59,764 nucleotides of DNA from an uncultured Lachnospiraceae bacterium (GTDB lineage Bacteria; Bacillota; Clostridia; Lachnospirales; Lachnospiraceae), in contig CAMVPR010000013.1 of NCBI GenBank assembly GCA_947169385.1, positions 1 through 59,764 on the forward strand. Reading direction: 5' to 3'. Each line of letters begins with the position of its first letter. The stretch's first letter is position 1. The translations under genes were made by a program, and so were the position numbers. Of the stretch, positions 47,363-55,500 are shown piece by piece. The notes under the pieces were generated by a model. That model worked only from the letters and a program-made list of their open reading frames with translations, did no database searches and was not told the DNA's origin.

Positions 47363-47420
47363 AAGACTTCCGAGCATATTGCTCAAACACATCGGACTTA
47401 CCAATGTATCGGAGCGTCTT
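47363..47420 (-). terminator. Terminator after the P-loop ATPase gene
   Basis: Outer arms AAGACGCTCCGA and TCGGAAGTCTT pair with one bulge around an inner GAGCAATATGCTC hairpin, followed by six T on the minus strand. It ends the ATPase-side transcript just before the kinase promoter. Confidence 0.65.
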
Positions 47421-47441
47421 AAAGCGTTATGTAACGGTAAT

Positions 47442-48038
47442 TTAAAAATCATTTTCAATAATATTAATAAGCTTGTTAAGCTTAACATCAAACTCCTTTT
47501 CACATCCTATCCTTATGTAATCAGGGTGTGAACGCCATATATCTCCTATCAAGTCGTCAAGTCTTTTGGCTTCCGATACGTCTTCGCTCCTATAATCATT
47601 GTTCTCATACAATGAAGGAAGCTCTGATGCTACCGACAGCATATGGATTATCAAATCGTAATTAGAATACATCCCGTTCTTATCTATACCCAATTCATCC
47701 GATATAAGCTTTTGTTCTTCCGGATTCATGTAGATAAAATGGTCAAGTACTCCCCTGTCGTATATTATCAGAAGTTCCTTGTCGACATAAGATGAGGCCG
47801 CCTCCATAACCACCTCTTCCTTCTTAAGCTGCATATCTATAATGGCTTTTTGAAAAGAGATTTTGCCAAATTCCGAATAATTAATACCCATACGCATTAT
47901 CTCTGTCGGAACCTCTTCTACGGTGATAATCTTTTTGTCTCTTTGCTCAAAGTAGGTTCTGATATTGTTGATTGCGGTAGTCTTGCCGGCACACGGACCA
48001 CCGGTGATTACTATTCTTTTGATATTCTCAAGTGACAT
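47442..48038 (-). CDS. P-loop ATPase, NadR/AAA_28-like
   Basis: A 198-residue protein. Walker A is GGPCAGKTT near the N-terminus and a Walker B-like segment is LLIIYDRGVLDH. The plan matches the small predicted kinases of the AAA_28/NadR C-terminal group, which phosphorylate nucleosides or other small molecules. No substrate can be named. CGGAGG lies before the ATG at 48038. It follows the U32-like gene by 66 bases on the same strand and is closed by the hairpin at 47363-47420, so it is probably the last gene of the long surface-protein operon. Confidence 0.75.
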   Translation of the reverse strand: MSLENIKRIVITGGPCAGKTTAINNIRTYFEQRDKKIITVEEVPTEIMRMGINYSEFGKISFQKAIIDMQLKKEEVVMEAASSYVDKELLIIYDRGVLDHFIYMNPEEQKLISDELGIDKNGMYSNYDLIIHMLSVASELPSLYENNDYRSEDVSEAKRLDDLIGDIWRSHPDYIRIGCEKEFDVKLNKLINIIENDF

Positions 48039-48104
48039 ACTATCCTCCGTGTTATGTTATATATAGTTCTTCAAAAATAATGTGCTAATGACATTGACAC
48101 TAAA

Positions 48105-49157
48105 TTATCTGATTCCAAGCTTATCTGCATAACCATCACAGAAGCCGCATGACTCACAGTTATAATCGCACTGTTTATTGTTAAGCAGGTTATCAAAGAA
48201 TCCCATACCCGTCAGGGTATCAGTCCCTATTACAATCTCTTTGTTGGAGATATTCTGCGGCAGCATAAAAAGCTCCGGGATACTTCCGTCATACTCCATA
48301 TCCATATAACACCTTAAGGTCTTTAAAAGATACTCATGAGTGTTGGTTCTTCCGGTAATCTTAAAATGTCTTATCCCTGTATGTTCCTTATAGTACTTAA
48401 GATATTGAGGAAGTATATAAGGAATCTTAAGCCAGCATATAGGATATTCCTGTCTTGCCCTCTGGCATCTCTCAAAAGGCCAGTTATTAAAGGCTTTATC
48501 CTTGTTACCTCCTAAAGATGAGTGAGTATAGCAGGAGGACCTTAGCACATTACTGCAGGGTGCATCTCCGTAAAGACATATCTCATTGGCAAGAAGCTCA
48601 ATATCAATATCGTATTTATGCGCCTCATCCTGCATGGCCTTAAGAAGCGGAATATTGCGGTTTACATATATATCCGCACATATCTTGTTAACATGAGAGT
48701 TGGCATAATGCTTGATTGCAGACGCCTTATTGACTCCCTGAATAGTTGAAATCTTGATTTTAAGATTGGTATTCTCCGATACCAGCTCAATAAGCAATGG
48801 ATTGGCAATAATAACGCTCTTAACACCCACGCTCTCAAGATACTTAAAAACATCAACTATCTTCTCGCACTTTAAATTATACTCATCAACGGATTTTGAA
48901 AATGAAGCATTGGATGTATAATTAATGCTGATTCCCGCCTCATCGGCTATCCTGATAAACTCTTCAAAATTGTCCCTGTCAGAATCGGACAGCCTGAAAT
49001 CAGGTCTCGCAGAAGGCATGTCTATATATTCAGACCTTAAGCTTCCATAAACCTCCGTAACCTTGACATCGTCATGTTCTTCGTTCATCTCAATTATGGA
49101 ATTAAGAACCGAAATATCAAAATCCGTTCCAACATTTAACTCTATGATTGAATCCAT
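48105..49157 (-). CDS. U32-like protein with C-terminal cysteine cluster
   Basis: A 350-residue TIM-barrel-like protein resembling peptidase U32/collagenase-type proteins. It shows IELLANEICLYGDAPC, a following RSSCYTHSS, FERCQRARQEYPICW and FKITGRTNTHEYLLK. The C-terminus has CDYNCESCGFC. U32-like proteins such as UbiU and UbiV hold [4Fe-4S] clusters through four cysteines; the many cysteines here suggest the same. It is not a radical SAM protein, since no CxxxCxxC is seen near the N-terminus. It starts 6 bases after the HPr-kinase-like gene stop. The function is unknown, perhaps hydroxylation or a peptide modification. Confidence 0.65.
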   Translation of the reverse strand: MDSIIELNVGTDFDISVLNSIIEMNEEHDDVKVTEVYGSLRSEYIDMPSARPDFRLSDSDRDNFEEFIRIADEAGISINYTSNASFSKSVDEYNLKCEKIVDVFKYLESVGVKSVIIANPLLIELVSENTNLKIKISTIQGVNKASAIKHYANSHVNKICADIYVNRNIPLLKAMQDEAHKYDIDIELLANEICLYGDAPCSNVLRSSCYTHSSLGGNKDKAFNNWPFERCQRARQEYPICWLKIPYILPQYLKYYKEHTGIRHFKITGRTNTHEYLLKTLRCYMDMEYDGSIPELFMLPQNISNKEIVIGTDTLTGMGFFDNLLNNKQCDYNCESCGFCDGYADKLGIR

Positions 49158-49163
49158 CTTAAT

Positions 49164-50276
49164 TCACCCCATTAAGTCCGCAATTATATTGTCAAAATAA
49201 TCCCTGTAGTCAAAACCGGTATGAAGTCTTACATACCTTACTCCTCTTATCCTGCAGTTATTCCTTAATTCAACAGTATCTGCATTAAGTGCTGTAAAAG
49301 GAGTAAGCCAGTCAGTGTTGTAGTCTCTGTTGCTAATCCTGTTAATCTCATTTATCTCATCACTGTTAAGCTCACTTATCTCATATCCCTCGTAATCTCC
49401 ATCAATCTCAGGGACAATCACGATATCCATCTTCTCTAACGTAGTGCCGGAATCGTTATATGTGTCAATTATATCAAGACCAAACCTTATGCTCTCATCC
49501 TCACCTGCAAGATAAAGCTTCTTAGGATCGACATCCTCCTCGGTACAATACTCTTTAAAGTACTCTCTAAAGGCATATAATGTGCCCTTTCTTACGGTGA
49601 TATAATTCTTGGAGCCGGTATTGATGATATCAGAAGCTCCGAGTATATAAGATATATCCTCCGAAATCAACGCTCCATCATTCATGCCGAAAAGCAATCC
49701 GAATGTGGTCTTGCCGTGCCCGCTCTCCGCAGCTATTATGATGTTTTTGTCATTATAATGAATTGAGCTTCCATGCATCAGATGAAGCTTGCCCGATAAC
49801 ACAAAAGGCGCAGTTCCAAGATGCTTTATAAGCCCATGGAACTCGCCGCTTATACTGTCAATAACTATAACCAGGCTGTTAGAGCCGGTCTTTGTAATCA
49901 CAAATGCCTTGTGACGCCAAGAGACAAGTATGTCCGCTGCCTCATCATCAACCTCGTAGATATCTATTCCGGGGGTCGGCATCCGTCGGTTGTATATCTG
50001 CTTTTCTGAGCGTTTACAATTATCATTTACATAATCATCAAGCTCACCATAAAGTTTAGAATCAAGCTCAACAATAACCTCAAGCCTGTTTTTAATCTCG
50101 TTATCTCTTAGCTCACCAAAAACATCCTTAAGTATCAGCAGTTCATCAACTATCACACCTGCATCATCTGAAAGAGTCTTGACAGCAAGTGCCGTAATTC
50201 CATCACTCACATACACTCTCTCATCAACATCTTTATATTTATTCTGTAGACTCCGGTATATCCTGCTCGTTGTCAT
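49164..50276 (-). CDS. HPr kinase-like P-loop protein
   Basis: A 370-residue protein. The P-loop is AAESGHGKTTFG near residue 184. It is followed by ISEDISYIL, which corresponds to the Walker B region of the HPr serine kinase fold, and the charged ESIRFGLDIIDTYN segment. HprK-like kinases outside sugar control occur in peptide-natural-product and uncharacterised clusters. There is no HprK phosphorylase loop that I can see, and the N-terminal 150 residues are unfamiliar. The ATG at 50276 overlaps the membrane-protein gene by 38 bases and has AAGGAG close before it. The target may be a protein of this operon. Confidence 0.65.
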   Translation of the reverse strand: MTTSRIYRSLQNKYKDVDERVYVSDGITALAVKTLSDDAGVIVDELLILKDVFGELRDNEIKNRLEVIVELDSKLYGELDDYVNDNCKRSEKQIYNRRMPTPGIDIYEVDDEAADILVSWRHKAFVITKTGSNSLVIVIDSISGEFHGLIKHLGTAPFVLSGKLHLMHGSSIHYNDKNIIIAAESGHGKTTFGLLFGMNDGALISEDISYILGASDIINTGSKNYITVRKGTLYAFREYFKEYCTEEDVDPKKLYLAGEDESIRFGLDIIDTYNDSGTTLEKMDIVIVPEIDGDYEGYEISELNSDEINEINRISNRDYNTDWLTPFTALNADTVELRNNCRIRGVRYVRLHTGFDYRDYFDNIIADLMG

Positions 50277-50943
50277 ACTGCTCCTTCTCCTCCGTATCAA
50301 AACTTGCATCTAAAGTAAGGCGGCTTCCGCATCTGTCACAGGTATAGACATTAACCATACCTCCTTCACCGTCTGTGCTCTCATCTGTTGATAATATATA
50401 GCTGTGACCGTAAGCCTGAACCTCTTCCCTATATGTCTCAACATGAGTTATGCCGTCATCATCAACGTAAGTGACTGTATATGTCCTTATTCCACCCTCG
50501 GTGCAGCTTACACCCTCATCCTCATAAGAAACCGTCTCGCCCTCGTGGATAAGTCTGTCATCAAAGCTTTTGACATAATCTGTCATATCCTCATACACAG
50601 GTACTGCTCTTTTGTCGGCCATCGTAGTAACATATGAAGATGTCACTATCGCTGCGCTAAAAACCATAAATACAAATGACTTGGCAACGGAGGCAGCTGC
50701 GTGTGCCGCACCTGAAGCAGACTTAAGTCTCCTGCTACCTCCTTCTTCGGCAAATGTAAGAGACGTCTCAATAGTGTTAAGATCGTCCACATCAAGCGAG
50801 TGCTCAAACTCATCATATATGTCATCCCTGGCACTGCTGAACTCTTTTGCTTCTATCTCAGCATAAAAGGCGGTATTAAAGTCGTCCTGGTCTATGAGCA
50901 GGTATTCATTTTCAGGGTGGTCGTCAAATTCTCCAGGCAGCAT
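50239..50943 (-). CDS. One-pass membrane protein with outside Cys-rich module
   Basis: A 234-residue protein. It has a very acidic cytosolic N-terminal part (residues 1-75), one membrane helix (about 87-105) and an outer part. The outer part contains SCTEGGIRTYTVTYVDDDG, then AYGHSY and YTCDRCGSRLTL. This resembles the CTE-G-YTC--CG modules of clostridial surface proteins rather than a nucleic-acid zinc finger. The C-terminus is acidic. AAGGAGGG lies before the ATG. It follows the MscS gene by 45 bases and overlaps the HPr-kinase-like gene. The function is not known. Confidence 0.7.
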   Translation of the reverse strand: MLPGEFDDHPENEYLLIDQDDFNTAFYAEIEAKEFSSARDDIYDEFEHSLDVDDLNTIETSLTFAEEGGSRRLKSASGAAHAAASVAKSFVFMVFSAAIVTSSYVTTMADKRAVPVYEDMTDYVKSFDDRLIHEGETVSYEDEGVSCTEGGIRTYTVTYVDDDGITHVETYREEVQAYGHSYILSTDESTDGEGGMVNVYTCDRCGSRLTLDASFDTEEKEQYDNEQDIPESTE

Positions 50944-50988
50944 AAAACTTCCCTCCTTTTAGGCTGATTAAAGCTTTAAATGAATGAA

Positions 50989-52089
50989 TCACTCACTCTG
51001 CTTTAGGTAGTTATTCCATCCCCAGCTTATGTTATGCTCATCAAAAAGAAGTTTAAACTCTCTAAGCATCTTACGCTTAACACGGGACCTGGTCTCTTCT
51101 GTACATTTAGCAATAATCCTAAGCTGTATACCATTGCCGTCGATATTGGTCACACCAAGATAATTAGGTCCTTCCTGAATATCGGGAATCTTCTCCTTCA
51201 TCTTAGGAAGAGCTTCCTTGATAATCTCCTCAACACGTAAAAGGTCAACATCATAATCAAGCACCAGATGAACAGGAAGCATAGTCTCCTTCTCCGTCAT
51301 GTTGATTAACGTTCCGATGGAAGAATTACGTATAACCTTGACATTCCTGCTCTTGTCCTCAATCTTGGTAGACCTTATACCTATAGCTATGACCTTGCCG
51401 TAGAAATTGTCTACCGTAATGATATCCCCGACATCATAAAGCCTCTCAATTATTATGAAAAATCCTGCCACAATATCTGCAACAATACTTTCGGCACCAA
51501 GACCTACAATCATACCCAATATTCCGACGCTGGCAAGAATCTCGGTAGAATTCATGCCAAGAGTATTAAGTATCATAAATATAAGTACAAGAACCGCAGT
51601 GTATCTTACGGCACTCTGAAAGAGGCCTATAATCGCTGCACCTGTCTTTTTGGTAAGCTCAGGCGTATCCATAATCTTATCGAATATCCATGTAAGAATC
51701 TCTCTTATGGTAAGCACCATAATCACAAGACTCAATATTCTGTAGAACTTAAGAGGCTCAAAGCCCTTATCACTGCCAAAGAGATTAAGGCTTCTGTATA
51801 ACTCATTATCAGCGCCCAAAAGCTTCTTGCCAAACAGTAATATTGCAAAATATACGACAACCAGTAATCCTATAAGAACCTTGATGGCAATCAACATCGG
51901 GTCCTTTTTCTCTTTGGTCTCCCCACTGTCATCTTTATCAGAGTCGTCAGGTTTTTGCTGTTTGGAATTCTTCTCATCATTCATTTCATCACCTGCCTGG
52001 TCCTCTCCGAATCTGTCGGCATCTTCGTCATTTAACTCGTCAAGACCATCTGCCATATCATGGTCAAACATATCAAGCTCGCTCATCAT
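50989..52089 (-). CDS. MscS-family mechanosensitive channel
   Basis: A 366-residue protein. A highly acidic N-terminal tail (residues 1-60) precedes membrane helices at about 68-88, 115-135 and 160-180. The pore helix is ASVGILGMIVGLGAESIVAD, and the beta domain has YDVGDIITVDNFYGKVIAIG. The C-terminal cytosolic vestibule is present. It should open on membrane tension and release small solutes during osmotic downshock. The start overlaps the deaminase stop in an ATGATG sequence; the second ATG (52086) is equally possible, with AAAGGAG 4 or 7 bases upstream. Confidence 0.92.
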   Translation of the reverse strand: MMSELDMFDHDMADGLDELNDEDADRFGEDQAGDEMNDEKNSKQQKPDDSDKDDSGETKEKKDPMLIAIKVLIGLLVVVYFAILLFGKKLLGADNELYRSLNLFGSDKGFEPLKFYRILSLVIMVLTIREILTWIFDKIMDTPELTKKTGAAIIGLFQSAVRYTAVLVLIFMILNTLGMNSTEILASVGILGMIVGLGAESIVADIVAGFFIIIERLYDVGDIITVDNFYGKVIAIGIRSTKIEDKSRNVKVIRNSSIGTLINMTEKETMLPVHLVLDYDVDLLRVEEIIKEALPKMKEKIPDIQEGPNYLGVTNIDGNGIQLRIIAKCTEETRSRVKRKMLREFKLLFDEHNISWGWNNYLKQSE

Positions 52090-52586
52090 TTATCTCCTTT
52101 CCCGGTGATTCTTAAGACCATATCATTGTCTATAGCCTTATATTGTCTGTATATAACCTTAGCGGAATCAAGCATCCTCATGGATGCTTTGACAAATGAT
52201 TCCTTATAGTATTTATTCTCAAGATATATAACCTCTGAAATACCTACCTGAATAATAGCCTTGGCACATTCATTGCAGGGAAAGAGCGTGGTATATAGCC
52301 TTGCCCCCTGCATATTGCTCCCTGCTCCGTTTAAGATGGCATTAAGCTCTGCGTGAACACAATACATGTATTTGGTTCCAAGCTCCGATTCAGCCTCTCT
52401 GTCCCACGGATACTCATCATCAGAGCAACCTCTTGGGAAGCCGTTATATCCTGTTGATATAATCCTGTTATCAGTACCTGCGATACAGGCACCGACAACA
52501 GTATTAGGGTCCTTGCTTCTCTCGGCAGAAACACATGCCACACTCATAAAGTATTGGTCCCAGTCAATATAATCATTCCGTTTCAT
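52086..52586 (-). CDS. dCMP deaminase (ComEB-type cytidine deaminase family)
   Basis: A 166-residue zinc enzyme. The metal site is His-Ala-Glu in YCVHAELNAIL and the cysteines of FPCNECAK. The substrate region has NTVVGACI and STGYNGFPRGCSD, typical of dCMP deaminase, which makes dUMP for thymidylate synthesis. The length is normal. The gene starts inside the last codons of the surface protein gene (14-base overlap) with GGAAGGG upstream, and its stop overlaps the MscS start. Such coupling to a surface protein is unusual. Confidence 0.93.
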   Translation of the reverse strand: MKRNDYIDWDQYFMSVACVSAERSKDPNTVVGACIAGTDNRIISTGYNGFPRGCSDDEYPWDREAESELGTKYMYCVHAELNAILNGAGSNMQGARLYTTLFPCNECAKAIIQVGISEVIYLENKYYKESFVKASMRMLDSAKVIYRQYKAIDNDMVLRITGKGDK

Positions 52587-55500
52587 ACTGCATCCCTTCC
52601 TGATAAGGAGACTTTACATGAGTGCTCAAAACTCCCATCTGCATATATATGGAGAATCCGCCACCTGAAAGAGGCTTGGTAAGCTTTAGGCTATAAGTGC
52701 CATCTTCAAGATCCGTGAACCTGTATGCGCCAACGCCGTCAGATACTACAATAGTAGTCTTCTTGTACTCTACACCATCCTTTAGCAGGGTAGCATCCAC
52801 TACACCGTTTAAACCGTCACATTTTAGATTGCCTGATACAATATATACTATCTCTCCATATTGATTGACAATGCGCTTAACCGTATATCCTATAGCATAT
52901 ACAGAAAATCTGCTTGTATAAATGTACACGTTCTTGTTGATTCTATCAACCTGATATGTGCCATCCTCCATTGTGTCGCTCTCAAGTAATGTCTGCGCCA
53001 TAGAGCCGTGATAGCGGTAAACGCAAAGTCCATCCTCCTCAACATGAGAATATGGTATACATATTCTAAGCACGTTACTCGTTTCGGTCACAACACTCTC
53101 TTCGGAATCAGTGTCCTTGATGACCTTGATATCAAAGAACGTCAGCAGCTTACCCTGAGCTATACTCTTAATAGCCGCTAAACCGTTATTGCCCGTTGAT
53201 GCCTGCTCATTTAGCTGTTCTACGGCCATTGTCACCTTGACATCCTTGCTTGCTCCGCTCTTTTGCTGAATTGCTTCAGCTTCCTTGTCAAGACCATCTA
53301 CACTGACATTAGGAGTGCCCGGCTTAATGTCAACATCAGTGCTTGTCTTGCCCTTCTTACTGTCCTTGTTGTTTTGGTTCTTATCGCTGTTGTCTCCTTC
53401 ATTGTTGCTGTCATTATTGGTCGAGCTGTTATCGCTATTGTTCTTATCGTTCTTATTGTCTTTGTCGTTTTTATTGTCTTTGTCGTCCTTATCCTTTTTA
53501 TCTTCATCCTCTTTATTGACAGTCACTGTTGCAGAGCCTTCATAATCCTCATAGTTGTCGGCTTCCACCTTGTAATAAACCGTCATTGAGCCTGCTTTTG
53601 TTATGGTAGGACTCTTGCTGCTATATGAACCCTGTGACTTGCCATAAGAAATCTTATATCCGCTCTCAGGCTTAGTTACATTTACCGTGATACCATGTGC
53701 CTTGCCGTCATAGTCTACGACTACGTCGCTTGCACTAACCTCCATCTTAAGAGGTGTAATCTCCCATTCAAATGAAGCACTTGACTCACTTGTAGAGAGC
53801 TCATAGCATTCAGCCTTCTCACCTGAAATGCCTGTTACTCTGGCAATGTATTTATCGGCATCCTTCTTTATATTGTCCTCATAGGTAAGTACAAGTACAT
53901 CTCCGTCAACCGTGTCAGGCTCGGCGGTAACTGTCTTGACTTCACCGTCATACTCATATTTAGTCTCACCATTCCATTTAAATGTGAGCACTTTAGGCTT
54001 AACGGTAAGCTTGCCGGGCTCCAATGTAATATCGTAGTTTTTAGCACTTACTCCGTACGGTGTGATAGCATATTCACCGATTTTGCGATACTGCCAGTAA
54101 GCCACATCAATACCTAATGTACCTTCAAGCACGCTATCTGATTCGCCGTTTACAAATCCTTCTTTTGTTACTCCTTCATCCTTTGGTTCGTCTCCGTAGG
54201 TTATAGTTACATCTTTAGCTGTAATCTTAAGAGGAGCCTTTTTAATCTCAACAGTCTTGCTTCCTGATACATTATCTATCTCAAAATTCTCGGACTCCAC
54301 ATAATAATACACCGTATATAATCCTGCATCAGTATATGTGATAGGAGTCGTTGAACCAACGGTCTTATAGTTGCCGCTGTTAAGCGCTTCACCTGCGTAA
54401 TATATAACCGCAGGCTTTTTGGCAGAGAATATACTCTTGGCAAAATCGGCAAGTGAAGTATTCTCGCTTACTTCTATTCCATGCGGTTTGCCGTCATAGG
54501 TTCCTGAATAACCCGTTACCGAAAAACTTCCTTTACCCTTGGTAATCGTATAGCGTCCTTCTGTAATTGTAGCGTCATAATTAGGATTATTGTTCCAGTT
54601 TACTGTTATTGGATATACGCCTACATCGGAATCTTCGGTTGCCGATGTAGTAAGCTTAATTCCAAGATTATCTCCGGCAACATAATCTCCGCCTGTTTTG
54701 TATGTAAGAGCGACTATATTCTCACCGTATCCGCTGGTCTTGTCATCTGCAGTTATTGTAACAGATGCTTTATTAATACTTACCGCTATGCTTACAGGGT
54801 CAGCATTGTCATGCTCGGAATCTCCCACTGCCCAATACCATACTACATAGCTTCCGGCATCCTTCTTAGCCGGAACTATAGATTTATAAGCAGTTTCTGC
54901 CGGAGCCGTGTTGTCAGTTGTTACAGCATAGAAGAGATTGCCGCCTTCTGCTGCACCCGCTGTGATAAGCTCCTGCTCAGTACCGTTGTAGGTAAGTGTT
55001 TTGGCTGTAGGAACAGTCGTGATTACAGGAGACGTCTTTTCTTCGTAAGTGTATGTATAGGTCGTATTCTCGGTGATTGCTGCCCCCGTGCTCGGTGTAA
55101 CATTCCAGCTTCCTGCCTTATAAGTCGCGCTTGGCTTACTGCCGATTGCCGGAATCTGGTTTTCCGCCAGTTTCAGCGTGTCGCCCTCATATCCGGTCAG
55201 CGTCACAGTTTTGTCCACTGTGGTTTCATCGTCCCAGGAGCCGTTGACCACCTTGAAGGTCACAATATAAGAAATTTCCTGCCTCCACTTCGCATACAGC
55301 GTAATATTTCCCGTAACGGTATCGCTTTCAAAGTCCCACTCATTCGTCAGGGCTTCTTCCTTGTACCAACCGTCAAAAGCATAGCCCTCCGCTGTGGGAT
55401 CCGTAGGCTTGGTCAACTTACTGCCTGTCGCAACCGTCTGTGCGTCAGGCGCCGTGCCATGACCGCCTGCATCAAAGGTTACGGTATAACCGGTTCCAAG

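Noticed and set aside
47442-50943. RiPP biosynthetic cluster
   Set aside because: An HPr-kinase-like and a U32-like protein are present, but there is no precursor peptide, leader-binding PqqD-like domain, radical SAM enzyme or dedicated peptidase/transporter.
53298-53545. Short tandem pattern resembling a repeat array or CRISPR
   Set aside because: It is the degenerate coding sequence of the Lys/Asp/Asn-rich linker of the surface protein. Units vary and there are no spacers.
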